DNA of 64,000 bases from Paenibacillus sp. Root52 (GCF_001426865.1 NZ_LMFO01000034.1:65338-129337), one strand, 5' to 3'; positions 16,868 to 25,274 are shown, counted from the stretch's first letter. Notes: generated by a model from the letters alone, not told the origin. A program made the numbers and translations.

Positions 16868-18367
16868 ATGCTGCTGGAGATGGATCAGATTACGAAAAAG
16901 TACGGCGAATTCACGGCGAATCGGGATATCCGTTTTAATTTGCGTGAAGGGGAAATCCATGCCCTCGTGGGTGAGAATGGCGCAGGTAAAACAACTTTAA
17001 TGCGCATGTTGTATGGGATGGAGCAGCCTACATCAGGCACAATTAAGGTTCGTGGACGTGAGGTAAGCTTCGCAACCCCGTCTCAAGCCATGGCCAGCGG
17101 TATTGGCATGGTACATCAGCATTTCATGCTGTTTCCTTCCTTTACGGTTGCCGAGAATATCGTCATTGGTCGTGAGCCAGCGTCTGCAGGAGTGTTTGAC
17201 CGTAAACAGGCCGCTGCACAAGTGAATGAGCTGGGTAGAAAGTATGGGATGCCCGTTGATCCATGGAAAAAAGTAGCGGAGTGCCCGCTTGGTTTGCAGC
17301 AGCGTGTAGAGATTTTGAAGGTACTGCATCAAGGTGCAGATATCATTATATTGGATGAGCCTTCGGCGGTACTGACACCTCTCGAAGTGAAGGAACTATT
17401 GGTGAATATGAAATCACTCGCCAAGTTAGGGAAAACGTTTGTTTTAATCACACACAAGCTACAGGAAGTTATGGACGTGGCGGATCGGATTACCGTTCTT
17501 CGCGATGGTCAGGTTACAGGTACACTAGACGCAAAGGATACCAATATAGAAGAGTTGTCAAGGTTAATGGTAGGACGTGAGCTTGTGCGGATGAATAAAC
17601 AACCGGCGGCTCCGACTGAAACGGTGCTTCAGGTGGAGGATGTGAATCTATCAGGAGGCAAGGATCGTTCTGCGCTTCATCATATTCACATGAACATTCG
17701 AAAAGGTGAGATTGTCGGGATTGCTGGAATTTCCGGCAATGGACAATCTGAGCTAATCCAGATTATTGCCGGACTTCGGAAAGCGGAGCGTGGTCGTGTC
17801 CTATTGTCAGGGCAGGATACAACGAATTGGCCTGTGCGCCGCATTCGTGAACATGGTTTAGCCCATATCCCTGAGGATCGTTATATGTGGGGAGCAGCTA
17901 AGGATGCAAGTGTTCGCGAAAATGGATTGATGGGACACCACCATAAGCTACAATCACGCGGCATCATCAAAGCAAAGGCAGCTCGTACGATGGTAGAGAG
18001 TTGGATCAAGCAGTTCAGTATCAAGACAGGTTCTGCGGAGACGAAAGCACAGTTCTTATCTGGGGGTAACCTCCAGAAGCTGATTGCTGCGCGAGAGTTT
18101 GCCCAGGATACTCCGTTCCTTATTGCTGCTGAACCTACACGGGGCGTAGACATTGGAGCAATGGAGACGATTCATGCTGAATTGCTGCGTAAGCGCAATG
18201 AGGGTGCAGGAATTCTATTAGTATCTTCTGAGTTATCTGAGATTTTGCAATTGTCCGATCGTATTTTGGTGATGTATGAAGGCGAGATCGCTGGAGAGCT
18301 GCAGGCAGATGAAGCGACGGAAGAACAGATCAGCTTGTTAATGGCAGGAGGGAAAGAGCGGGTATGA
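16868..18367 (+). CDS. nupO: Nucleoside ABC importer ATP-binding protein (NupO-like)
   Basis: A 499-residue double ABC ATPase of the sugar/nucleoside (RbsA/NupO) type. The first cassette has Walker A GENGAGKTT, a signature region LGLQQRVEIL and Walker B IIILDEPSAV. The second has the usual degenerate Walker A (GISGNGQSE) and the signature LSGGNLQKL. It energises the two permeases that follow. Its stop overlaps the next start (ATGA). The ATG follows GAGAGGAGAG. Confidence 0.93.
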   Translation: MLLEMDQITKKYGEFTANRDIRFNLREGEIHALVGENGAGKTTLMRMLYGMEQPTSGTIKVRGREVSFATPSQAMASGIGMVHQHFMLFPSFTVAENIVIGREPASAGVFDRKQAAAQVNELGRKYGMPVDPWKKVAECPLGLQQRVEILKVLHQGADIIILDEPSAVLTPLEVKELLVNMKSLAKLGKTFVLITHKLQEVMDVADRITVLRDGQVTGTLDAKDTNIEELSRLMVGRELVRMNKQPAAPTETVLQVEDVNLSGGKDRSALHHIHMNIRKGEIVGIAGISGNGQSELIQIIAGLRKAERGRVLLSGQDTTNWPVRRIREHGLAHIPEDRYMWGAAKDASVRENGLMGHHHKLQSRGIIKAKAARTMVESWIKQFSIKTGSAETKAQFLSGGNLQKLIAAREFAQDTPFLIAAEPTRGVDIGAMETIHAELLRKRNEGAGILLVSSELSEILQLSDRILVMYEGEIAGELQADEATEEQISLLMAGGKERV

Positions 18368-19431
18368 ATCGGGTAAAGGAAAGTCTTCGTGGGCTCGTAC
18401 AGCCGCTGCTTGCTGTATTGATTGGTCTTCTGGCAGGCGCTATAGCCATTATGGTCGTTGGCGGGTCTGTGGTAGATACGTATGCGGAGATGTGGAAAGG
18501 AGCCTTCGGCAACTTCTACTTCTTCACCAATACATTGGCTCGTTCTACGCCGATTATCTTGGCGGGACTTGGCGTGGCGCTGGCATTCCGTGCGGGATTC
18601 TTCAATATGGGTGCAGAAGGTCAGATGATTCTAGGTGGACTTAGTGCGGCGCTAACGGCGCTCTATCTGCCAGGGCCAGGTTGGTTCGTATGTATAGCAG
18701 CCATTGTGGCAGGTATTATTGCCGGAGGCATCTGGTCTTTATTTGCAGGCTGGCTTGATGCACGGTTTGGCATGAATCTATTAATCACGACATTACTATT
18801 AAACTATATTGCCATTAACTTCGGCGGGTATATGGTATCCTATCCGTTTAAAGATACGACGGGTTCTGCGGCTATGGCGCAAACACCCATGATTGATCAG
18901 ACGGTATGGCTGCCGAAGCTATTTCAAGGAATGAGCCTACATGCTGGTTTTATTATCGCCATCGTAGCAGCCATTCTAATCTATTGGTTCACTCACAAAA
19001 CGGTCACTGGTTATGAGATTCGTATGTTAGGCAGCAACCCTTCATTCGCTACGTATGGTGGTGTTCGCCGCATTCGGATGATGATGCTATCCATGATTAT
19101 TAGTGGTGGACTTGCTGGCCTTGCTGGAGCAGGAGAAGTGCTCGGTACCCAATACCGTTTCCTTGATGGTTCATTATCGTCGGCAAGTTATGCTTGGAGC
19201 GGCATTATGGCGACATTGCTTGCTCGCTCACATCCGCTCGGTACAGCTGTAGCAGCCATATTGCTCGCTGCACTACAGACCGGAGCGATGGGCATGGAGC
19301 GGAATACGGATGTTCCGCTGGAAGTAGGCAGTGTAATTCAGGCTGTATTAACGTTATTTGTATCGGCTCAGATTGGATATTCATTCCTGAAGCGGAGAAA
19401 GGAGAAAAAGTCCAATGCAACAACTGTTTGA
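18364..19431 (+). CDS. nupP: Nucleoside ABC importer permease (NupP-like)
   Basis: A 355-residue permease with about nine to ten membrane helices. The BPD_transp_2 hallmark GFFNMGAEGQMILGG is at about 77-91, and ISGGLAGLAGAGEVLGTQYR is in the second half. It begins within the stop codon of the ATPase gene and overlaps the next permease gene by 17 bases, so the three are tightly coupled. It forms the translocation channel with the next protein. Confidence 0.93.
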   Translation: MNRVKESLRGLVQPLLAVLIGLLAGAIAIMVVGGSVVDTYAEMWKGAFGNFYFFTNTLARSTPIILAGLGVALAFRAGFFNMGAEGQMILGGLSAALTALYLPGPGWFVCIAAIVAGIIAGGIWSLFAGWLDARFGMNLLITTLLLNYIAINFGGYMVSYPFKDTTGSAAMAQTPMIDQTVWLPKLFQGMSLHAGFIIAIVAAILIYWFTHKTVTGYEIRMLGSNPSFATYGGVRRIRMMMLSMIISGGLAGLAGAGEVLGTQYRFLDGSLSSASYAWSGIMATLLARSHPLGTAVAAILLAALQTGAMGMERNTDVPLEVGSVIQAVLTLFVSAQIGYSFLKRRKEKKSNATTV

Positions 19432-20338
19432 TGCCGCCTTGTTCGGCTCTACCTTACGGATTATGACTCCGATCCTGCTCGCGGCGCTCGGTGGTGCTTT
19501 ATGCTCCCGGGTTGGTCTGTTCAATGTGGGTTTGGAAGGGCTTGTGCTCATTGGAGCATTTTCAGCGATCGTGGGTAATTACCTGTTTGGCAATGTACTA
19601 CTTGCCGTGATCTTTTCTATCATTATTGTTATGCTGTTCTCAGCGTTATTTGCCTTTATTAGTATTAATCTAAAAGCGAACGCCATCGTCGTCGGTATCT
19701 CGCTTAATTTCTTGGCCGCAGGACTAACGACCTTTGCACTGCGTGCGATTTTCGACGTGAAAGGTGCATACTACGATAAAGACATGAAAGGTCTTCCCAA
19801 ATGGGACATTCCTCTGATTAAGGATATCCCGTGGGTGGGGGATGTATTTTCAGGTCATAGTCCGTTAATCTATCTGGGTATTCTCATTGTGATTGGTCTA
19901 CAATTCTATCTATTTAAAAGCGTCTCCGGATTCCGTCTGCGCTCAGTGGGTGAAAATCCAGTTGCGGCACAGAGTATCGGTATCAAGGTACGCGGTATCC
20001 AGTACGGAGCGGTTCTTATGTGTGGTGTGTTGTGTGCACTCGCTGGAGCGCAATTGTCGCTTGGACAAGTTACCATGTTTACCGAAGGTATGACGGCTGG
20101 TCGTGGATTCATTGCACTCGTTGCTACGATGCTGGGACAGGCGAATCCGCTCGGGGTAATGGGTTCTAGCGTGCTGTTTGGTTTCATGGAGGCATTCAGT
20201 ATTCGTCTACAGGGCTTCACGTTGCCAACGCACTTCACGCAAATGTTGCCGTATATTGTAACACTGGTAGCGATGTTCTTCTTCAAAGACCGTACCTATC
20301 AACAGGATGCATTGAAAGCGGGCGGAAGCTCGCGTTAA
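19415..20338 (+). CDS. nupQ: Nucleoside ABC importer permease (NupQ-like)
   Basis: A 307-residue second permease of the same family with the matching LFNVGLEGLVLIGAFSA motif and a C-terminal TLPTHFTQMLPYIVTLV segment. The start overlaps the end of the preceding permease, and an AGGAG site lies inside that gene. It completes the binding protein, ATPase and permease set. Confidence 0.93.
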   Translation: MQQLFDAALFGSTLRIMTPILLAALGGALCSRVGLFNVGLEGLVLIGAFSAIVGNYLFGNVLLAVIFSIIIVMLFSALFAFISINLKANAIVVGISLNFLAAGLTTFALRAIFDVKGAYYDKDMKGLPKWDIPLIKDIPWVGDVFSGHSPLIYLGILIVIGLQFYLFKSVSGFRLRSVGENPVAAQSIGIKVRGIQYGAVLMCGVLCALAGAQLSLGQVTMFTEGMTAGRGFIALVATMLGQANPLGVMGSSVLFGFMEAFSIRLQGFTLPTHFTQMLPYIVTLVAMFFFKDRTYQQDALKAGGSSR

Positions 20339-20386
20339 TTCGTTAAGGTTTCAACACTGAGATTTTATGAAAAGGGAGGGAGCACG

Positions 20387-21058
20387 TTGCTGAATAAGGC
20401 TGAACGGTTGAAAAAGACGAAATCACCAGCACCCAAAGTAGGTGCTGAGCATGGAGATCGGCTGCCGCCGGGGCAGATGTTGACCGAGAAATTCCCGATC
20501 CTGCATGAAGGAGAAGTGCCCGAATACGACCTGTCTACATGGGATCTAAAGGTGTTCGGTGAAGTTGAAGAGGAGAAGGTATTCTCCTTCGCAGAGCTTC
20601 AGGCGATGCCTCAGGTGAATACGGTGAGCGATATCCATTGTGTGACGCGTTGGTCCAAGTTTGATACGCCGTGGGAAGGCATTCGTTTCTCGGAATTCGT
20701 GAAGCTTCTTGGCGTTAAGCCAGAGGCGAAATATGTGATGGTTCATGCAGATCATGATTATGAAACGAATGTTCCACTGGAAGAGCTTATGCATGACGAT
20801 GTGTTACTAGCCTTCAAATATAATGGCGAGCCACTTACACCGAAGCACGGGTATCCATTACGGCTGGTTGTGCCGCAGTTATACTTTTGGAAGAGTGCGA
20901 AATGGGTACGTGGGCTTGAGTTCATGACGGAAGACCGCAATGGGTTCTGGGAAAATAATGGGTTCCACCATTTTGCCGATCCGTTCAAGGAGCAGCGCTT
21001 CTCGGGTGAGGATCTACCGATCCCAGAAGACGAATGGACGAAGAAGGAGTTTGATTAA
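20387..21058 (+). CDS. YuiH-like sulfite oxidase-family molybdopterin protein
   Basis: A 223-residue single-domain oxidoreductase of the molybdopterin (sulfite oxidase catalytic domain) family. The conserved cysteine that ligates molybdenum is Cys85 in DIHCVTRWS. GYPLRLVVPQLYFWKSAKWV is the characteristic late motif. It has no dimerisation domain and no Tat signal, as in cytosolic Bacillus YuiH. The frame opens with TTG behind GGGAGGG. Its position between nucleoside permease and phosphorylase genes is odd; an electron-transfer role in nucleoside use is not obvious. Confidence 0.88.
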   Translation: MLNKAERLKKTKSPAPKVGAEHGDRLPPGQMLTEKFPILHEGEVPEYDLSTWDLKVFGEVEEEKVFSFAELQAMPQVNTVSDIHCVTRWSKFDTPWEGIRFSEFVKLLGVKPEAKYVMVHADHDYETNVPLEELMHDDVLLAFKYNGEPLTPKHGYPLRLVVPQLYFWKSAKWVRGLEFMTEDRNGFWENNGFHHFADPFKEQRFSGEDLPIPEDEWTKKEFD

Positions 21059-21059
21059 G

Positions 21060-21833
21060 ATGTTGATGCCGATTTTGCAAATTCACTCCGAGGACATGCC
21101 GGCATATGCCATCGTCTGTGGTGACCCGGCGCGTGCGGAGAAGATCTCTCGTAAGTTAGAACAGGTAAGAGAGCTGGCATTCAGCCGCGAGTATCGTACA
21201 TTTGTGGGTCAATACGAAGGTGTACAGATGGCTGTAGTTAGTCATGGTGTAGGTTCGCCGGGAGCGGCTGTTTGTTTCGAAGAACTCATTCGTGCAGGTG
21301 TGACCACACTAATTCGTGTAGGAACAGCAGGTTCGTATACTGCTGAGTATCCAGCCGGTAGCGTTATTGTCAGCACTGCAGCGGTTCGCACGGATGGATT
21401 GACACGCCAGCTCGTGCCAGATGGTTTCCCAGCTGTAGCAGATATCGGTGTTACACAAGCGCTGATTGAAGCTGCTCGCGGGACGGGTGGAGCAACTGTA
21501 GCTCCCGATGCACCGACAGCGGGTGTAACCAAGGTGGGCGTAGGTATTACTGTAACGTTAGATGCCTTCTTCACCGGCGTAGAAGAAATTCCACATCGCA
21601 AGTACAAGCAGGCAGGTGCGCTTGCGGCAGAGATGGAAATTGCTGCGCTCTACATCATCAGTACCTTGCGTGGTGCTCGTGCTGGGGCAATCGTGGCCAT
21701 CGATGGTTTTGCGGACAGCGATCTGGCTGCCGAGTATGATCCGCATACGGATGCGGTTGCGAATGCAGTGGAACACGAGATCAATACAGCGCTACAAGCG
21801 CTGGCTACATTGGCGCGTCAGGATCAGATTTAA
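21060..21833 (+). CDS. Nucleoside phosphorylase (PNP/UDP family)
   Basis: A 257-residue phosphorylase of the PNP_UDP_1 family. Visible motifs are the phosphate-binding VCGDPARAEKIS, VSHGVGSPGAAVCFEELI, IRVGTAGSYTAEYPAGSV and the ribose-binding AEMEIAALYI. It cleaves a purine nucleoside or uridine with phosphate; which one cannot be told here. The ATG at 21060 lies ten bases after AAGGAG at the end of the previous gene (a second ATG is two codons on). It fits the importer upstream: uptake followed by phosphorolysis. Confidence 0.9.
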   Translation: MLMPILQIHSEDMPAYAIVCGDPARAEKISRKLEQVRELAFSREYRTFVGQYEGVQMAVVSHGVGSPGAAVCFEELIRAGVTTLIRVGTAGSYTAEYPAGSVIVSTAAVRTDGLTRQLVPDGFPAVADIGVTQALIEAARGTGGATVAPDAPTAGVTKVGVGITVTLDAFFTGVEEIPHRKYKQAGALAAEMEIAALYIISTLRGARAGAIVAIDGFADSDLAAEYDPHTDAVANAVEHEINTALQALATLARQDQI

Positions 21834-21880
21834 TTCGTAAGGAACATTTAATAAGAACTTTATTGCTTATGAATGCTTCA

Positions 21881-21917
21881 AAAAGGCCGGACTCTATTAA
21901 ATTAGATCCGGCCTTAA
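21881..21917. terminator. Terminator between phosphorylase and AT-rich pair
   Basis: AAGGCCGGA pairs with TCCGGCCTT around a 15-base AT-rich loop. On the minus strand it is followed by a T-run, so it mainly ends the minus-strand AT-rich pair. Confidence 0.8.
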
Positions 21918-21924
21918 AGGTTTA

Positions 21925-22218
21925 TTATTCTTCATTAATTTTTTTAACTTTTGTATTCCAAATGTAACAATTGCTAACTATATTTATCACTGCAATCAAC
22001 CCAAAAGCAGCCATGACTAAGTAGATGTCTTTAGATATAAATGAATATAGAAAATTATCTAATGCTGTTTTAAATCCCGAATCCCAGCCGTATAATATTA
22101 AACTAATACCTACAATGAAAACAAAACCACAAAGAGATAAAAAAATTGGTTTCAAAAAACAGAATTTCAGGAAACCAGTTGACTGAATTCTTTTCCACTT
22201 TTCGTTTTTTGATCCCAC
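21925..22218 (-). CDS. Small two-helix membrane protein of unknown function
   Basis: 97 residues with a basic N terminus, two hydrophobic segments (about 26-46 and 67-86) and a charged C terminus. It starts 25 bases after the end of the secreted-protein gene on the same strand, so they form a pair. The region is clearly more AT-rich than its neighbours, which hints at acquisition by transfer. No family recognised. A membrane-bound protective or processing partner of the secreted protein is one possibility, from position only. Confidence 0.65.
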   Translation of the reverse strand: MGSKNEKWKRIQSTGFLKFCFLKPIFLSLCGFVFIVGISLILYGWDSGFKTALDNFLYSFISKDIYLVMAAFGLIAVINIVSNCYIWNTKVKKINEE

Positions 22219-22243
22219 TTGATATCAACTCCTTGTTGTGCTT

Positions 22244-23110
22244 TTATCTGTTAGTATATCTAGTAATGGTGGTCTGTAAAAAATCAGTAAAATCAAATGT
22301 GTATCCTAATTTTGCGAGGTTAGTTGGTTTAGTAATGACTGAGCCAGAGTAGTCCGATATCACTCGTAAGTACCGTGTTCCTTGTTTTGAATCAAACTCC
22401 CAAGAATTAACAACACCTTTCCAAAGTATCCAACGGTCTTCATAGTGAACTGTGGGTATTACGTTTTTAGTGAATATCCCATCTAATATAACACCAGCAT
22501 ATGCTCCAACTATTGCTGAAGTAACGACTGCAACTGTTATAGGCCCGGTCAACGCAGCAATAGCTATTGATACAGCAGCTCCAATTGCTGTACCTCTAGA
22601 AATACTAACTTTTTTTTCAGACGTACGAGTAATGCCACCATCCTTAGTATAACCTTTTGCCGTTAATTGTGTTACAAAAGTATCTGTATACGAGGCTTTA
22701 TACGTATAACCTGCAGTGGAGAATGGTGTTACTACATCGGATGCAGGGTTTTCTATAGTTATGCTTGATCCTGCATCTTCTGTGATGTAATCACTTGGTT
22801 TCAAGATCGTTGTAGTGTAGGGTTCACTAGTAGATGAGAGGCTGTTTTGAGCTTCATTGTTATACTTTGTATAAACCAGTATGTCAGCGTCTAAATCTGT
22901 CTTTGCAGAATGATCGAGCACACCATTAAGATAAACTTTAATCGTGCCATCCTCTTCTTGGACTATTTTAGTTGTAGTATTATTTTCATCAATAAATGTG
23001 TACTCATTATCATTTGCTAATGATGGTTGTGGAGAGGCAGCGACAGTTAATACAGGTGTTAGCAGCAGGACGATAGATAACATAAATGATAGCAATGTTT
23101 TTTTGTTCAT
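22244..23110 (-). CDS. Secreted protein of unknown function with central hydrophobic hairpin
   Basis: A 288-residue exported protein. The ATG at 23110 has GGAGG five bases before it; the longer frame to 23122 adds only four residues. A signal peptide (NKKTLLSFMLSIVLLLTPVLTVAAS) is clear. The middle has a long Ala/Gly/Val-rich hydrophobic stretch (about 170-212) with a central break, like a membrane-inserting hairpin. A Trp- and aromatic-rich C-terminal part follows. AT-rich, unlike the flanks. I do not recognise the family. A pore-forming or surface-active role is speculation. Confidence 0.65.
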   Translation of the reverse strand: MNKKTLLSFMLSIVLLLTPVLTVAASPQPSLANDNEYTFIDENNTTTKIVQEEDGTIKVYLNGVLDHSAKTDLDADILVYTKYNNEAQNSLSSTSEPYTTTILKPSDYITEDAGSSITIENPASDVVTPFSTAGYTYKASYTDTFVTQLTAKGYTKDGGITRTSEKKVSISRGTAIGAAVSIAIAALTGPITVAVVTSAIVGAYAGVILDGIFTKNVIPTVHYEDRWILWKGVVNSWEFDSKQGTRYLRVISDYSGSVITKPTNLAKLGYTFDFTDFLQTTITRYTNR

Positions 23111-23186
23111 ATTTACCTCCAATTTCTATTTTATGTTTATATTATCCATTAAATAAATATAATTGTAAACGTTTTCTGGATTATAT

Positions 23187-23204
23187 AGGAATAAAGTTAC
23201 ATAC
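23187..23204 (+). repeat. 18-bp motif shared with 3303-3320
   Basis: An exact second copy of TAGGAATAAAGTTACATA, 77 bases from the start of the minus-strand secreted-protein gene and 195 bases before the small gene at 23399. The rest of the gap shows no further structure. Confidence 0.6.
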
Positions 23205-23398
23205 GATCTCGATTGAAGATTAATCAGTTACCTCAGTGGTAGGATTGGTTTGTGGGGTGATTTATTAAGTTGAAATTAGGTGCTTAAGACCTACATTAAA
23301 TTCAACCTAAACGTTGTTAAATGAATGATCCCGCCAATAGTGGGTACGTTATATAAAGGAACATCATCACGAATACAGAGATTAGGGAGGATTCCGAC

Positions 23399-23584
23399 AT
23401 GACACAGAACAATCAACCTCAAGATGAGGCGGCAATTCGTAACAAACTGGATGAAGATGGGGATTCCTTGATGGAGAAAAAGAAGATCCTAAGTGGTGTA
23501 GACATTGAGCCACAAGCAGATGAATGGGCAGCTAAGCCATCCCCTGTAGCCTTTAACAGTGTAAAATCCTCTTCCAAAGAGTAA
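23399..23584 (+). CDS. Small acidic hydrophilic protein
   Basis: A 61-residue, strongly charged protein without hydrophobic segments, probably disordered. The ATG has GGGAGG eight bases before it. No family recognised. It stands alone, with a promoter-like TATAAT (23673) for the next gene downstream. Confidence 0.55.
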   Translation: MTQNNQPQDEAAIRNKLDEDGDSLMEKKKILSGVDIEPQADEWAAKPSPVAFNSVKSSSKE

Positions 23585-23713
23585 AATCGAGCTATGGCTG
23601 AATTGCGGCGGGTACCTTCAGGGGTATCTGCCTTTTGATGTACAAGGATGTACAGTAGTCGCACGGTAGATGTATAATACTGGGAACATCTTGAGCAAGG
23701 AGAGGGTATAGCA

Positions 23714-24208
23714 ATGAATGAAGTGAGCATCCGCAGGGCTTCAAGTAGAGATTATCCAGGAGTGTCCGCGCTGATGGATGAACTGCACCGTATGCATGTC
23801 GAGGCACGTCCTGACATATATAGACCGCTACAGCCTAGAATGAGTCAGCAGGAATTTGAGGACTTGTTGAATGCAGAAGATCGCTACCTGTATGTAGCTG
23901 AAGCAGCAGAGCAGGGGGAGATCTGTGGGTATGGGAGCGCCCAATTCCATAAAATTAATAATGCAGAGATGTTTATGGATCGGGAGGTGCTTTACATTGA
24001 TGAGATTATAATTGATCAGATGTATCGTGGGCGTAACATTGGACAGAAGATGATGGCGGTGCTTGTGGAGTTGGGGAAAGAGCTTAAGGCAGATCATCTG
24101 GAGCTAACGGTATCTTCATTTAATCAAGGGGCACAAGAGTTTTACGAAAAGTTAGGTCTGGTTGTTCGTAGCAGCAGAATGGAATACATACTAAATAAAT
24201 TGAACTAA
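23714..24208 (+). CDS. GNAT-family N-acetyltransferase
   Basis: A 164-residue acetyltransferase: N-terminal VSIRRASSRDYPGVSALMDE, then the strand and turn YIDEIIIDQMYRGRNIGQKM, where the acetyl-CoA pyrophosphate loop (R/Q-x-x-G-x-G/A) reads YRGRNIG, and a C-terminal AQEFYEKLGLVVRSSRMEYIL. The acceptor is unknown. The stop codon directly abuts the left arm of a structured repeat. Confidence 0.88.
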   Translation: MNEVSIRRASSRDYPGVSALMDELHRMHVEARPDIYRPLQPRMSQQEFEDLLNAEDRYLYVAEAAEQGEICGYGSAQFHKINNAEMFMDREVLYIDEIIIDQMYRGRNIGQKMMAVLVELGKELKADHLELTVSSFNQGAQEFYEKLGLVVRSSRMEYILNKLN

Positions 24209-24365
24209 ATATTTACACAAGAGCGGAGGGACAGAAATAATGTGAAGAAGCGAAGCGTTCGCCTTTATCTCCGGATTTTCCCCTTGGAAAAGGGAATCAA
24301 AAAATCTGGGGATAACAGCGATCGGAATGTTGTTCTGTCATCGAAGTGGTCAGTGTAAATATTTA
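24207..24365 (+). repeat. Structured dispersed repeat, copy 3 of 6
   Basis: The clearest copy. AAATATTTACAC (24207-24218) pairs perfectly with GTGTAAATATTT (24354-24365). Inside, GACAGAAATAAT pairs with GTTGTTCTGTC using two G-T wobbles, GCGAAGCGTTCGC forms a small hairpin, and TTATCTCC pairs with GGGGATAA. The loop carries CCC..GGG. It begins at the stop codon of the acetyltransferase gene and ends just before the csoR promoter, sense to both genes. Confidence 0.88.
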
Positions 24366-24375
24366 TAGTTTCTCT

Positions 24376-24405
24376 TGAATACCCCCGTGGGGTATGTTAT
24401 TCTGG
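24376..24405 (+). promoter_or_regulatory. csoR promoter with CsoR-type operator
   Basis: TACCCCCGTGGGGTA at 24381-24395 is a G/C-tract inverted repeat of the kind bound by copper-sensing CsoR. It lies between a TTGAAT -35 (24376-24381) and a TATTCT -10 (24400-24405), ideal for autorepression that copper relieves. Confidence 0.8.
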
Positions 24406-24431
24406 AGTCAGAATGATGAAGAGGGGTGTTT

Positions 24432-24845
24432 ATGATGGATCATCAGAGCCATCCCAAGGACGTAATGGAACCTTCCGGAACCGATGTACCTGAAGTATTG
24501 GAGCCGGAATCTGCACAAACGGCGAATTCATGCCATGCTCATGCTGATAACGATGACGGGAAGCAAGTCCGTAAGAGTCATCACTCACAAGAGATGAAGG
24601 GCAATCTGATTTCACGGTTGAATCGTGTTGAAGGACAGATTCGTGGAATTAAAGGGCTTATTGAGAAGGATACGTATTGTGATGATGTCCTGACACAGAT
24701 CGCGGCAGCCCAGTCAGCGCTTAATTCAGTAGGAAAACTTCTGCTTGAAGGGCACATGAAGAGCTGCATCGTTGAGCGAATTCAGGCAGGGGAACATGAA
24801 GTAGTCGATGAACTGCTGGTTACGGTAAGGAAGTTAATGAAGTAA
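24432..24845 (+). CDS. csoR: Copper-sensing repressor CsoR
   Basis: A 137-residue CsoR/DUF156 repressor. An N-terminal extension of about 50 residues contains HSQEM and several His. The core has SRLNRVEGQIRGIKGLIEKD and then the Cu(I) ligand set Cys, His, Cys in TYCDDVL and EGHMKSC. The family releases DNA on Cu(I) binding. The ATG at 24432 lies after GAGGGG. Operator copies stand before this gene and before copA, so it likely controls both. Confidence 0.93.
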   Translation: MMDHQSHPKDVMEPSGTDVPEVLEPESAQTANSCHAHADNDDGKQVRKSHHSQEMKGNLISRLNRVEGQIRGIKGLIEKDTYCDDVLTQIAAAQSALNSVGKLLLEGHMKSCIVERIQAGEHEVVDELLVTVRKLMK

Positions 24846-24883
24846 CCTGTTTTTAAATCTATTTAGCCCATAAGGAGGAATAT

Positions 24884-25087
24884 ATGATGTCTAATGTTAC
24901 ATTGAACGTAGCAGGCATGTCCTGCAATCACTGTGTGAAGGCGGTTGAAGAAGCCGTGAAGAATGCTGGTGCGAGTGGTCAGGTCGATCTGCAAGCTGGA
25001 ACGGTTGCGGTAGAGTATGACGAGCAGAAGGTTAACGTAGATCAGATCAAGGCGGCCATTGAAGACCAAGGATATGATGTAGCCTAA
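24884..25087 (+). CDS. copZ: Copper chaperone CopZ
   Basis: A 67-residue HMA-domain protein with the Cu(I) motif GMSCNHC and the ferredoxin-like beta-alpha-beta pattern ending EDQGYDV. It carries copper to CopA in the cytosol. The start follows AAGGAGGAATAT; two ATG codons in tandem are possible starts. It lies 38 bases after csoR and probably shares its transcript. Confidence 0.93.
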   Translation: MMSNVTLNVAGMSCNHCVKAVEEAVKNAGASGQVDLQAGTVAVEYDEQKVNVDQIKAAIEDQGYDVA

Positions 25088-25228
25088 TTACGGATTCTTA
25101 ATTTTCGTATGAGCGGTTTATATCCATCTGGCTTGAACAGAACTTCCTTTGTAGCTAAAGGGCGAGAAGAATCGGTAGATTTTTTTCGAATAAGTTCATC
25201 GTTTAAGCCTTATTTTTTCTAATGAATA

Positions 25229-25243
25229 TACCCCCATAGGGTA
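25229..25243 (+). promoter_or_regulatory. CsoR-type operator upstream of copA
   Basis: TACCCCCATAGGGTA is a second copy of the csoR operator, followed by a further GGGGG run. It lies about 32 bases before the copA start. Confidence 0.75.
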
Positions 25244-25274
25244 TTGGGGGACAAAATCGAACGGAGATGACGAC

